A stretch of DNA of 64,000 nucleotides. Origin: Epinephelus fuscoguttatus (Eukaryota; Chordata; Actinopteri; Perciformes; Serranidae). Below the pieces are notes generated by a model, which saw nothing but the letters and a program-made list of their open reading frames with translations, did no database searches and was not told the origin of the DNA. Location: the NCBI RefSeq assembly GCF_011397635.1, contig NC_064761.1, positions 39,892,143 through 39,956,142 of the forward strand, given 5' to 3'. A program made the position numbers and the translations under genes. Positions within the stretch are counted from its first letter, which is position 1; every line of letters starts with the position of its first letter. Positions 37,043-49,307 of the stretch are shown here, in pieces.

Positions 37043-38533
37043 CTCTAAAGCGTCATTTCATTCAATGATATGAGTTAACAATTAATGAAAAATAAATAAA
37101 CTCATGTTTTTCTTGTTGGAAAAAAAAATCTGTGAAGACAAGTCATTTTTACTGTTAGGTGGTTTCTGCGTTCAGATGATCCGTCTATTGGAATGGACAG
37201 AAAAAACAACACACAACAGTGTATCCTAATCGGGTTTTTCTAATGATTTATGAAAGCATTTGGAATAAAAATCCACCATTACAAATTGTTTGTGTGTTTG
37301 GGACACAATTGAACGAGCTGAGAGTCTTAGATTGAAAATGTGAAGGTCTGAAAGAAAATCATTCTGCTTTCCACGTATCATCAGACTGCTGCACCGCTGG
37401 TGAGTACATGAGACTATTTTCATCCCCAGCCCTTGAACAGACCACTAACCCTTCTGTCAGCTAGCAAGATTTATTTGTGGTCGCAATCCCCGTGGAATAA
37501 TATAACAAGAGCCTCCAGTGTTCTAACACCATGTCTGATTTAGTGTGACAGGAGAAGAGGGTGTGTTTCCTCTGAGTTGGAGCATAACCAAATAATTGAC
37601 TGTAGCATCCTCCCAATAAGACTAAACAAACCAATTTGATAATGGAGCTCTGCAGCCTTTCATGACGTTCATGCTGCAGTAATTTAACAAGTTGTAATTG
37701 TTTTCCTCAATTCAAAGTCCTGGTAGGTGTTTCACTTACAACAGCCCGATAAGACCTTGCACTCCGGGCTTTGATGGATGACCAGGCAGATTTCGAATAC
37801 CAACCCCTAGCATGAATCTGCCATTATTAAAATTAAACTGCAAACTTTTTGTCATCTGTGCTGAAATTATGGCATCATAAAATTCAAATGTAAACACCCA
37901 GCATGCCTTTTCACGCTGAGGTTGCACAGTGTATATCATATTAAATATGCAAATGCAAAGTCAAATATATTAGATTTTATTTTAACCATGGTGAGGTTAT
38001 GTAATGGATTACATTGTAAACATGTGTTGGATGGGTTCTTGCTGGCTCTAGCCTTTCACATTATCCACTCTGATTTTATTTAGGCTGTTAGTCAAAGGAC
38101 GGAGAGGAATAGCACTTAAAGCTGTTACATGCCGTACGCAGCACAGAGCACTTCATTCAATATTTATGCTGCATGATGCCGTGTTTGTTTGTTGTTCCAT
38201 TTCAGATTTGGTCATTCTGTTTTATGTCCTGCTGTGTGGCTTCCAGTATCCATGGGTGGTAGTTTTATCTCAGCAGTGATTTGCATTTTGTTTGTTAAGA
38301 GGCATGTAGTGTACATGAAGGTAAGCAGCTGTCCTACCATGATAAGAGCATGAGAGGTTCTGAATGCTTATGGTGTCTTTGAAGTATTTGATGAGGAAAT
38401 GACATCATAGGCTGAGTTTGGAGTCAGACTAAAGCATTGTTGTTGGTTTTGTTCATCCCTGTCCTATTTGAATGTCAACCTTTTCACTTTTAAATTTGTT
38501 GACTGTAAGATTTGTTTTTGATTTGCTAAAATA
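37043..38533. other. Intergenic sequence, nothing recognised
   Basis: About 1.5 kb between the hAT copy and the Tc1-like nest with no gene or named repeat. Confidence 0.5.
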
Positions 38534-38589
38534 CAACTGTGCTCATAAATGTATCTACCCCTGGCAGAATTTGTGAAAACTGGATGCTT

Positions 38590-39790
38590 TTTATACCTCC
38601 ACGCCAGCAATAGCCATGGCCGGAGGCATTATATTTCCATCAATCAGTCTGTGTGTCTCATTCTCATGAACACAATATCTGAAGAACACCTTGAGGGAAT
38701 TTATTCAAATTTGGCACAAATGTCCACTTGGACTCAAGGATGAACTGATTAGGAGTGCCCAGTAACTCACCTGGTAGAGCGGGCACCCGATGTGCTAAAG
38801 CTACGTCCTTACTGCAGCAACTAAGGGTTCAGTTTCAACCCACGCAAAAAAAAAAAAAGAAAAAAAAAAAGGATAAGCTGATTAAATTTTGGGGGACATC
38901 AAAGGTCAAGGTCGTTGTGACCTCATCTGTCTCATTCTCATGACTGTGATATCTCAAGAAAGCTTTGAGGGATTTTTTTCTTTGCTAATTTGGCGCAAAC
39001 GTCCCCCTGGACTCAAGGATGATATGATTAGATTTTGATGGTCAAAGGTCAAAAGTCAAGGTCACCTTGATCTTGCATCCATCTCATTCTTGTGAACATG
39101 ATATCTCAAGCACAGCGAACAAACCGTGAGAGAATTTCTTCCAATTTGGCACAAACATCCACTTTGTGTCAAGGATGAACTCATGTGAGGTGGGTCAAAG
39201 GTCAAAAGTCACTATGACCTTATCCGTCACTTTCTTGTGAACTCGATATCTCAAGAATATCTTGAGAGAATTTATTCGAATTTGGCACAAACATCCACTT
39301 TGAGTCAAGAATGAACTTATTAGACTCTGGTGGTCAAAGGTTAAGGATTATGGGTTATGAATGTGATATCTCAAAAGGACCTTGAGGGAATTTCCTCAAA
39401 TTTGACACAAACGTCCACTTAGGCTCAAGAATGAACTGACTAGAGTTTGGTGGTCGTTGGTCAAAGGTCACTGTGATGTCACAAAACATGTTTTTGGCTA
39501 TAACTCAAGAAATCATGTGCAAATTACAACAAAATTTCATACAAATCTCGAACAGGATAAAATGATGAAGTGATGACATTTTATATCCAAAAGGTCAACG
39601 GTCAGCTTCACTGTGACATCATAATGTTCTGCAAAAAAAACAAACACTTTTCTTTCTGGCCAATATTCAATGTCATATCTCAGGAACAGAAGGAGAGACA
39701 TTTGGTCAGATACTGAATTAGTGACACTAATCTTGGGTGCCCAGCATAAAACTGTACTGACTGTATAGATCGTCTGTGTTGCCAGGAAAA
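38590..39790. repeat. Degenerate tandem repeat, roughly 125-160 bp unit
   Basis: The block atatctcaag-aa-cttgagggaattt-ttcaaatttggcacaaa-tccacttggactcaaggatgaact recurs about six times (starting near 38670, 38945, 39100, 39245, 39365, and weaker after), with ggtcaaaggtcaaggtca between. The flanks (ccatggccggaggcattat; tcatatctcaggaacagaag) also belong to this well-known fish repeat. Confidence 0.75.
38752..38870 (+). mobile_element. tRNA-derived SINE inserted in the tandem repeat
   Basis: A-box-like ctcacctggtagagcggg and B-box-like gggttcagtttcaac are followed by an A-rich tail (38846-38870). The 14 bases on the left (ggatgaactgatta) and right (ggataagctgatta) match at 12 positions, a target duplication made in the host repeat. 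Confidence 0.78.
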
Positions 39791-39834
39791 GAAGCATTCA
39801 TGTTTTTACAGACATGGATGTGACCTGTACGTGC

Positions 39835-40570
39835 ACCTTGAAGGGTTCACAGAGGCATACAGCGGCATAGTGGTAATTCTTGTTTGATAATGTGACTAAT
39901 CATGCAGCCCACTTCCAATACGAAAAACAGCACCTAGACAAGCCTCAACACTTCTAGAACAAAGTCATTTAGAGTGATGAGACCCAAACTGAAAATGACA
40001 AACACTATGCTTGGAGTATAGTGAACAGGGTGTATAGTTAAAAGTACACCATCCCTTCTGTGATGCATGGGGGTTGATCAGGTTGACAGTGGCACAAGGA
40101 ATTTAGTCAAAATGAATAACAGAGTGAATGCAGCATGTTAGCACAAAATACTGAAGGACAATTTGCATTCATCAGTCTGGAAGCTGCACATGGGATGCAC
40201 TTGGACTTTCCAAGATGGCAGTGATTCAAAACACAAGGCCAAGTCGACCCTTCAGCGGCTACAGCAGCAAAAAGTGAAGGTACTGGCATGGCCATCACAC
40301 TCTCCTCACCTCAAGACCATTGAGCCATTTTGGGAAGATCTCAAGCCTGCAGCTCAGAAAGAATACCCAACAATTTAAAGGACCTGGAGGCTTTTTGGCA
40401 AGAAGAATGGCTAAATAAAGGGCCTTGTCCACAGCTATTACAGAAGACTGAAAGGTGTCATTGATGCTAAAGAGGGCACTACATACTGTTAAGAACTAAG
40501 GGTATGCTACTTTTGAACAAGGACCGTCTCAGTATTTTCTTTATCGCTATGTTTTGTTTAAAGATTGTGC
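39835..40570 (+). pseudogene. Tc1-like transposase remnant
   Basis: The plus strand reads VI-stop-SDETQTE (first Asp region), then QDGSDSKHKAKSTLQRLQQ (second Asp) and WPSHSPHLKTIEPFWEDLK (Glu), so the DDE pattern is still visible. A TAG replaces the Trp before SDE, frames shift between blocks, and the N-terminal DNA-binding half is missing. Confidence 0.85.
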
Positions 40571-40599
40571 TGTTATGTGACGCCTTGCAGTGTTGTTTT

Positions 40600-41740
40600 G
40601 CTCAAGGTCTCTTTATTGAAATTTAAAGTCATACAAAAGCAGTGAATCCCAAATACGACTGGAAAAATACAATGTACCTCAGTGCTGCAGTGTTTACTGG
40701 CATTATATCACTCTTTTACAAATTAACTTTATTTCCCAAAATTTTTCAGAAGTCTTCTAATAGATTAGGTATCTTTGATAAGCTAACTAACAGATCAAAT
40801 GGATATAAAAGCATGTCGTCAGCATATAGTTATACTTAATGCTCCAAACTAGTGATGCGCAGGTCGGGGTTTTGTCCAACCCGCGGGTCCCGCATTTATG
40901 AAATAATTTGACCCGCTCCATCCCGCCCGCACAACCACATCTATTTTCACAACCCGCCCCGCCGCTATAACCCGTCTTGAGGCTCCCATGCTTGTATAGC
41001 TTATCACAGGAATTGCACTTAACGTAGCGAATGCTGCTGTTGTCTGCTGCACTAACTACCTCACAGAAATTGTCCCAAACATGAGGTTTAGCAGCTTGGC
41101 CTTCTTTTAACTCTGTACTCTCCCGACTGTAATCTTTCCCTCACTTCTTCTTCCATCCTCACCACTTCATTGATTCTGGTTCGTTGTGGCCGCTGCTTGG
41201 TGCTTTTGTGACGTCAGATCGCATGTAACATGCATTTACCTAACCCTACAACAGTGTTGTTAACAAGTCGGCTATATCTGACATATTTCATCTTTAATGA
41301 CCTGCCCCACCCGCCCCGCTAATAAAGTGAACATTTCTTGACCCGACCCAACCCGACCCGCGGGTTACGGGTCGGCCCGTGCATCACTACTCCAAACCAC
41401 TTCTCTGTATTCCCTCGATGCCAGCATCACAGCCAGCTCCAAAGGTTTGAGTGTATAAAAAAGATAATCCTACCCCACCCTATCAAATGCCTTCTCGGCA
41501 TCAAGCGATACTAATATTTCTAGAAAATCGGGTGGAGTGGGATCATAAAGGATATTAAATAGGTGTTGTATATTAAAAAAAGATTGGTGACTTTAAATAA
41601 AACCCATTCAATCATCTGATACAACTGAGGGTAAAACAGCTTCTGATTTTACCCCAGATAAACATGACACTGTTTTTTATATACGGGTACAAAAGGGACT
41701 GGCTGTATCTGGACATTGTCTAAATGAAAATGGAATAATG
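40600..41740 (-). mobile_element. L1-like LINE reverse transcriptase fragment, interrupted by a hAT element
   Basis: On the minus strand, LEILVSLDAEKAFDRVG (near 41530-41480) and LYADDMLLYP (near 40835-40805) are reverse transcriptase motifs including the YADD active site. Further on GNKVNL and SDIMPVNTAAL follow the L1 pattern. Stops and frameshifts make it inactive. The hAT at 40850-41389 lies between the two motif groups. Confidence 0.82.
40850..41389. mobile_element. Non-autonomous hAT element with perfect 8-bp target duplication, inside the LINE
   Basis: Ends TAGTGATGCGC and GTGCATCACTA are inverted. ctccaaac lies on both sides (40842-40849, 41390-41397). The subterminal parts are GC-rich repeats of acccg/cgggt. 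Confidence 0.88.
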
Positions 41741-42293
41741 TTATTTACCACACTCCAACTTCTTCTGCTATCTCCAAATGAGAAGTTACATTCAGTAATG
41801 ACCAGCAATGACCTTCACCCTTTGGTGCACTTCCTGGTAAAGAATTATAGTAATATTAAAGTACCACATCAAGTTTCACCATTTTACACTGTTTTAGAAA
41901 ACAGTCAGAAGCAACAAGATATAAAGGCTGAAGGTTGAAAGGTTGAAATACTGAAAGAAGAAAAACTGATGATGAATCATGAAATATGAAATTGAATCAA
42001 AGTTATTTTTCTATGACACTAAAATTACAATAATATATTTTAAAATTCAAACCTGTACTGTAACTGTTGTTATCTATTTCTAATTATCATTGTATATCAA
42101 TAGTTTGTTATTTTGATGTATCCCTGGGTGACACATAATTTCTCACTTTAAAAAAAAAATGAAAGAAATGTCATCAGTGCATGAGCTTCGTAATGAATGA
42201 GACACATGAAATGATATGACAATAAAAAGTATTTTAGGAAAACATTAAAGATAACAGAAATGTGTGTTTGCCTGATCTCTCACAGTACACATA
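41741..42293. other. Unidentified interior of the Tc1-like element
   Basis: A/T-rich sequence between the LINE fragment and the right Tc1 end. No coding similarity seen. Confidence 0.4.
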
Positions 42294-42337
42294 TCACAAA
42301 TTCTTCCAGGGTATGTAAACTTATGAGCCGAAAAGTC

Positions 42338-44990
42338 AATACTTGGTTCCAGCGCCTGTGGTGGTTTACTAGTTAAACACAAAAGAAAGATATAAATAGC
42401 TTAAGTTCATCTGTATAAACAGAATAAAACAGATCTCCTCAGCTCTTTGTTCACGATTTCTGTTAGATATGATAACAACACTAAAATTAGACCGGGCTGC
42501 AAGGAAAACAAAAACATCAGAATAGGTTACAGTCTCACACACTCCAGCCCATTGTCTCTGTTTGACATTATACTTGTGAAGAAAATTAATTAAATTCTCG
42601 GTCTGAATTTTTCATAAGGTCGGTGGTTGGCTTGATCCCAGCTCTCAAAGGGAAAATCACCCCACAGAGAAATATACGCACTGAACCGTTATCAGGCAGC
42701 ATTCATTGACATTCAGCTGTGGTCCCTAATCTAATTTGAAAGCAGGTTGCCTCCGGCTGAGTTAGTAAGTTTGAAAGCCTTATCAAAGTAATACAAATGG
42801 AGATCACTGAATGAGTGTCCTGATCTTAATAGCATATTAGGCCCTTGAGATTCTGGTCTGGTCTCAGTTAAGACGTCATTGTTTTAAAAAGTGAATCATG
42901 TAGTTTTGTCATCTTGTGAGCAGCACTGTAAATAACAGCTCTGTGATCTGCACTTTGCTTTTTAAAAATGGTCCTTTGCTTTGGTATTCGCTGTGTTTCA
43001 GCGCTTTGAATCTTGAACATCTATTTACAGTAATGGACTGTACGAGAGGGGCAATATTTCTGTCAAGGTTCATCCATTCCTGGAAATTGGGACATATGTC
43101 TTGTCGTGTCCTCTCCTGCTTCCCTTGTCCCCATTTATAGGCTGTAACACAGCTGTCACCTCCATCATACTAGTGTGTAAGTGTGTTTCTGAGTGTGTGT
43201 GCACACACTGATCTTGTTTTGCCCTCAGGTGCTGTCATTATAAAAGATTATTGCCTCTCAAAGTCTACTAATCATTTCTGCTGCCTCTCTGAATAGCGTT
43301 AAGTAATGTCTGCTGAAGCCTTTTCACAAAACAACACTGAATGTGTGCAGCATGTGAGCATGTGGTAATACATAGGGGTCAAGCAGAAAAGGAGGGCAGG
43401 GGCCATTGTCTCAGCCGAGGTGGAGGGGCGGATTCGCTGCCTCTTCACGGTGAGGAAATATGACCTGAGGGCTCCTGCCAGCTCCCATGGGATCACATGT
43501 GACAGAAGAGAGCCACCTCCATATAAATCTCCGTCTTTATTGCTCTTTTCTTCCTCCACTTCATCCCTCTCTCTTGCTCAAGATGCAGTGTCCTCCAAAT
43601 GAGATAAAAATAAATCACACATTTATTGTCAGAGTGTGTCTCACTTGCTGTCCTCTCCCTCAAGTAGTTGTGTGCCTGTGCCTTTGCTGTGAAGGTTATA
43701 AGGAGTCAAAGGTCTATTCCAAGTGTATTTTTTGTAATAAAAGCAGTGCCTCTGGAAAAGTGCTCTCCCTCTCCCTGTGGGCCTTTTGTCTATTTTTATA
43801 TCGGGCAATGATAGATCCATCAGTTTGCTTTCACCACACGAAAAGATAAAGGATAGAATAATCCAAAGTAAGGTTCTTTGTTTGTTGCAATTTATACTGG
43901 AATATTTTTTGCACTGTAAAGCAACATTAAATGAGATGAGGACAGTTGTGATTTCACAGTTTATTAATAACTGCCTCAATAACATGACATTTCGCCAAGC
44001 AGGATTAAAACTAATATAGCATCAACATCCTGTATGCATGACTTGGCATTAGTTTGTTGGCCCAAGACTACAAAGTACACGTTTTTGCTGCTTGCTGTCA
44101 CTATAAAATACTGTAAAATATGACCACCAGATGTCCCTATTCACTCTCTGGTTCTCATTTAGCTGCAGTATGCTGCAAAAAATAAGGGCATAAAATAAAA
44201 GAGCATCTTAAAGTAAGTAATTGTCCATTTATTGGTACCTATTACATCAACACAACAGTCCATAAATCCTTTAAAGTGTCTGAGGGTTAGATATCTGTGA
44301 CTGAACAGAGGATGCTGCTGACATGCAACAGAAAAACATCCATATCTTGCAGGTAATTTAAGTAGCTATGCCATTTAGCTACACTATCAGGAGTGCATGC
44401 TTTCAGCTAACCGCATGACATATCCACGGGGGCAGCCAAATAATAAAATGAAAAGAAGTTATTTTCCACTCCGCCTGGGAAAAGATGCTGCTATTTGACA
44501 CATCATTACATACCATTAGACGATTCAGCTCACGCCCGTTTGACAACGCTGGACGCTGTGTTCTATGTCACCTCGGAAATTCGACTTTCAAGTAGTTGTG
44601 GAAGGAAATAATGATATACAGTGATTACAATGTGATTAAGTTAATGTGTGTATAAGTTATTAGTTTCGAGCGCCACGAAATGATAGTGAGTGGCAGTGAT
44701 ATAAGAGAAGAGAGGACATGTCGGAAATGTATTCGTTGTTTTCTTCATCTGTCTAACTTTTTTTAAAAAAAAAAATCTGTCATTGTATCAATGATTAAAA
44801 CTCAAAAAAAAAAATCAAAACAAATTTATATGCAAACACTACAACTCGGGTGATTTTTTTGTCTCCATTATGCGCACTTACTACTTAACCCCGCCATAAT
44901 TGCCCCGTTCCCGACAGCCCGTGAAGCCCACACACTCCCTCCCCCTCTCTGCTTGTTTCCAGCAACACAGTCCAGCAGAACAGAAGTAGC
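42338..44990. other. Intergenic sequence upstream of sh3rf1
   Basis: About 2.65 kb with no recognised gene or element. The last few hundred bases (from about 44880) become less A/T-rich towards the leader exon. Confidence 0.5.
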
Positions 44991-45259
44991 GTACTAGCAT
45001 GGCGCTCGGTGCGGTCGGAGTTCCGTTGTCTCGCCTGTGTCCTTTTCATGTTAGCTTTTACTTGAGTATCTGACGAAAGTGTATTTATACTACAAGCTGT
45101 ACACCTCAAAAGAAAACCTCTCTCTTGAAGGACGGCAGTGTTCGTGTGGTGAAGACTCCAGATAAGTGGCTGGTTTATTCCAGGTAGCTTGCTAACTAGC
45201 AGGAAAGCAAAAATTGGGAGATACGAGGCAACAAGAGGAGGAGTCCTGTTTTGGAAGAG
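44990..45259 (+). other. sh3rf1: Probable sh3rf1 non-coding leader exon
   Basis: A strong donor GAAGAG/gtaagc lies at 45259/45260 and the next acceptor, ttttatag, is at 46134, just before the coding exon. The 5' boundary is not visible and is only approximate. An ATG at 44999 would open a 24-codon upstream frame if transcribed. Confidence 0.5.
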
Positions 45260-46137
45260 GTAAGCTGAATTGTATTTAGCGGGTAAATGTGTTTAAAGTG
45301 TTACAGATAAAGTGCTTTCGTCTGAGAAGTTATAAAAACATTATTTTTTAAAGTACGAACGCTGTAAAAACTTCTTATTGTTAGTTTAAAGGTACAACAT
45401 TAAAGTAGCCTCCTCGCTAGCGGCGGTATTTGCTAACAAACTTACTTTATTTACACGTCGGTAGTTTTAATTTCTTTCGTTACCGATAAACCACTATTGC
45501 GCTGTCATAAAAAGTCACATAAGTCTCAGTACACGTTTTTCGTGCTTCATGTTACGTAATATTGACATTTTTGCCGGAGTAACGTTACACCACCGCTGCA
45601 CAGGCTTGTAAAATCTGTGTTTTATCACTGAAATGCCTTATTGTGATGTCAGCACTTATAAAACAGGTTGCATCAGTCTGGTTTGGTGGTGGCTTTGTTA
45701 TTAACAACCATACAAAGTGAGCTGATGACACTCTTGATACATTTCTCTCCATGTTTTCGCCCCTGAAACATAAATCACAGTCTTTCACTGATGTACGTAC
45801 ATGCACCAGGGTCCAAGGAGTCACCGTGTACAGATGCAATCATCTGCTGTCGAGTACATCAGATTAACTTCAGTCCTTTATTTCTTTGCTGTTTTGACAG
45901 ACAACAGGACAGTAGCTTTGCGTGTTCCCAGTGTTGTCAGCTCATCAACACTTAGCTGTGATATCAAATGTGGCGTGAATGTGTCAGTGTGACAGCTGAG
46001 ATGTAACCTTCCCCATGCTTTACAAATGGAGCAACACTCCACAGTTTGAGCCATATGTGATGTGTGTTGTGCACTTATCGTGACCTGTTTCTGGCCTGCA
46101 CAGTTGATTAATTTGTTTTGACCCTGTTTTATAGCTG

Positions 46138-46236
46138 ATGCAGATGCCATGGCCACAGCCGAGGTATGGGAGTGACGTGACAGTGCTGGTCCTGCATCCG
46201 AACAAAAACCTCATCAGCATCATGTATTTCTGCTGA
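46138..46236 (+). other. sh3rf1: Upstream ORF (32 codons) in the sh3rf1 leader
   Basis: After the acceptor at 46134, ATG at 46138 opens MQMPWPQPRYGSDVTV... and ends TGA at 46234-46236, 23 bases before the sh3rf1 start. A second in-frame ATG follows at 46144. Confidence 0.6.
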
Positions 46237-46259
46237 AGTAGTGGCAGAGCACGCAGAGA

Positions 46260-46640
46260 ATGGACGAGTCAGTGTTGTTGGATTTGCTTGAGTGCCCTGT
46301 TTGTCTGGAGCGGCTTGATGCCTCGGCAAAGGTTCTTCCCTGTCAGCACACCTTCTGCCGCCGATGTCTCCAAGGCATCCTAGGCTCACGTGGAGAGCTG
46401 CGCTGTCCAGAGTGCCGGACGTTGGTGGAGTGTGCCGTGGACGAACTCCCCAGCAACATCCTTCTTGTGCGGCTGTTGGATGGCATCAAGCAGCGGCCCC
46501 GAAGGGCTGGTCCTGGGGCAGGAGTCTGCACAAATGGGACGTCTGGAGCCGTGGCCAGAGCGCACAGCAGTGGAACCCGGGACCAGGGCACCCCAGGAGC
46601 ACAACCCCAACGAGCTCAGGCTAAGAGCACCCTTGTACGG
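46260..46640 (+). CDS. sh3rf1: SH3 domain-containing RING finger 1 (POSH), first coding exon
   Basis: The exon encodes 127 residues starting [19 protein letters not shown]. The RING finger (about 12-52) has all eight zinc ligands: C12, C15, C28, H30, C33, C36, C49, C52. It is followed by [18 protein letters not shown], typical of the SH3RF family, and a Gly/Ala/Ser-rich linker. Donor CGG/gttagt keeps phase 0, where the human gene as I recall also has a splice. Known role: E3 ubiquitin ligase and scaffold for the JNK pathway. The SH3 exons are not in the window, so intron 1 is longer than 17 kb here. The choice of SH3RF1 over SH3RF3 rests on the N-terminus and on nek1 being its neighbour. Confidence 0.94.
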
Positions 46641-49307
46641 GTTAGTATACTCACTGTGACTGCACATGGATCAGTGAGCACGAATCTGTGTTTCCCATTG
46701 TTAGGGTCAAGCTGAAACAAAACAGAGAAAATCTGTGTGGATTAAAAGCAGCATGTTGCATTACTGGCTCTCTAATCTTTGCTGCGGATTAACTGTTATC
46801 ATGGTGATCCGAAAGCCAGCCAGTTGACTAGCAGCCCAACATTACTAATGGCAGTGATTGAGAGCAGTAAACAGTTGCGCCAACAGATGATTCTGCTCTC
46901 TGTGCCGACTGCAGCTGGGCTTTTCCTGTAAGAAGGGTTCTCAGTTCTTTCTTAGTTGCTGAGAATGCCGTATGCAAAAGTCTTTCTTTCGGTTCAGATC
47001 CCTGCTGTAGTGTGGCTTGTGAATGTACGTGAGAATTGCAGGGCGGGACTACAGGGTGGTTGTTTAATCTGCAGTACTGAGAGGAGTTGTAAAGTATAGT
47101 TAGAGAAGCAGAAGAAAATGTGAAATGCTGGGACCCTGTTTTTCAGCAGTTTTATTTAAGGAGGTGAGAGAGGGAGAAAGAGATGAGCTTTCCAACTCAG
47201 GGAAGTAGGAAAAAAATACTTAAGATTCTTCTTTCTGTAAGCCTCTGTACGGCCAAGTTCACATGGGTGGATTTTAATGAGTCAGTGTTTTTCTCTTAAT
47301 GGTTATGTGGAAACACTTGCCAGTTGAAAGCAGGTGCTGAGGCTAACGGATGTCATGGCATTTATTGCTTTAATATTTTGGTGACATTTTAGTGGCATTT
47401 ATTGAACCTTTACCTCCAACAAAAACTGCTTTTTTCTGTATTATTTACACTAATCTCTAGGAAATTCAATTTCCAGTATGTTGTTGCTGCTATGTATGTT
47501 ATAAAACTCAAAATCACACTTGCTTGTGGATGTGTTACTTTTCTCTGAGCTGCCCAGAATATTTTGTTCAGATTTATAATGTTAGCACGTAACAGAAAAA
47601 AATACTGTTGTGAAAAAAAAATAGTGCCTTTATCAATATTCTTGGTATTTCATGCTGTAGATGTATCCAATGACACTTCTAGTAGTACGTACTATGTGTG
47701 ACGGTTTCAGAAAATATGAGAGAGTAGAAAAAAATGTGGAAAACCCGCGGGCCCCTTGTTGAGCACCTCTGGTCTCCACGTAGGGAGGATAAGGTAGATG
47801 AAAAGATGTCAAGGTCCTGTGTAGAATCATTGGAATGTCAAAGAGCTGATAATGTGTCTGCCTAGCCATGCAGGTACGAAGATCAGAGGCCTTGCTGTAA
47901 ATCGCTACTGGGGGACCCGCCTCATTTGCCATAGTATCACTTCAGAGGATTCGTGCTCATTTCAAAGCTGTTTGTGCATTGTGGAATTTCCCTCGATTCT
48001 GAAAAGCCTGTTTGTTTGAGATAAAGAGGTGGACACTTGAGACTGCCACATTATTTCACCTCTCTTATGTGTTTTTAAGATTGACAGTTGATTATAATCC
48101 CTCAGTGTAGGCATGCGGGGTACAATCCTCCCCCATGCACACACCGTGTATAAAAGCGTTTTGTCTGAGTGTTACAATTGTGGAGTGTATTCAAATGCCG
48201 TTTCCTATTTTTCTTGCATTTCCAGCTATTCTGTAGAATGTCATGCTACTTACTAATAGCGTCTCCCAAGTCTATGCCACCATCCTAAGGCATTCAGCTG
48301 ATGACAGAGAACAAGAAAAGACATGGCTGTGCAGGTGTAACGTTTTCAGGACATAAAAGGCAGAGATCAAAGCCCTTGCTGATTGCCCATTCTGATCTCT
48401 GGCCAGTGCTCCATGGGGACTGAGCGGTTCACTGCCCCTGGGTGACACCCTCGGTCCCACTTCTTTATTGTTCGTCATCTGTCCCCCGAATTTTTGGGGT
48501 AACTCAAAGCTTGAAGCAGCTCCTCTGGTGCCGTGCCCCCGTTCAGGCAGAGCTCCACCTCCAATTCTTATATGGCCAGAGAAAGGCTGGGAGGGGAGAG
48601 CGGTGGGGACTGCCTGACAGATGCACAACAGGGTTTTGTTTCGGGTCCCCTCTGATCTTACTGACTGACCGACACGCGCATAGTAGCCAAGAGAGAATTT
48701 GTGTGTATGGAAGGCTACCGGGAACAGAAGCTGATGAGTGTTAAGTGAAGGTGTCAGGACCAAAAGGGACAAATGTTTAGCGAGTAACCTTGCGCAGTCA
48801 GCTCTTCTGCCCCTCCTCTCACCATCTCCAGGGTTGCAGCAGTTGTTTGACACTCTGCCCCGGCATTTCTTTGATGAGGGGAATGAAAAGGTTCGTCTTG
48901 AATGTGGAGCTGTGGTTGTCTGGCCCTTCACAGTCAGGTTTATGACTCACCTCCGTGGTGCTCCATTACATGGATGTTTTGTCTTCCTCTTGCCCTTGTT
49001 GACTCATGTAACACAGTATTTTGTTCACGCAGATTGAGAACAGATAGCTCAGTGGTATTTTTGCGTGAGAGTGAGTAAAGCCATTGGAGCTGTCTGGAAG
49101 TCAAAGGTTAGGGAGCAGAAGTCATGGCAGTCAGGGGTCGAAGCCAATGAGGAAGAGGGAAGAAGAATTAGGGAGAGCTTTCTGTGGATATCTTCAATTA
49201 TCGTCTGTTATGGTCCTCTGGAGAGTTAAGCCAGTACTCCCTCACACTCAAAATAGAGTTCCTTTTATGATTATTTCTGTCTTTGTCATAAAAGCTTTCA
49301 TGTTCTT

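Larger units (their letters stand above)
38534..42337 (+). mobile_element. Tc1-like transposon, inactive and opened by several later insertions
   Basis: The left end GTGCTCATAAATGTATC...CCTGGCAGAATTTGTG (38540-38575, preceded by TA) is answered by TCACAAATTCTTCCAGGG...GTAAACTTATGAGC at 42294-42328. These are the inverted ends of a fish Tc1-like family I recognise. Transposase remains lie at 39835-40570. Foreign DNA fills 38590-39790 and 40600-41740. Confidence 0.8.

Noticed and set aside
38752..38840. A functional tRNA gene
   Set aside because: A-box and B-box are degenerate, the cloverleaf cannot be completed and an A-rich tail and target duplication follow, so it is a SINE.
38590..39790. 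CRISPR-like or coding repeat array
   Set aside because: Units are 125-160 bp, strongly diverged and not spaced by unique equal-length spacers; this is a known type of fish tandem repeat.
43299..43985. Overlapping 60-120 codon frames on both strands upstream of sh3rf1
   Set aside because: No domain, no splice context and no recognised homology; judged chance.
46343..46667. Several overlapping frames on both strands around the sh3rf1 exon
   Set aside because: GC-rich shadow frames of the RING exon; only the frame from 46260 has the RING ligands and a matching donor.
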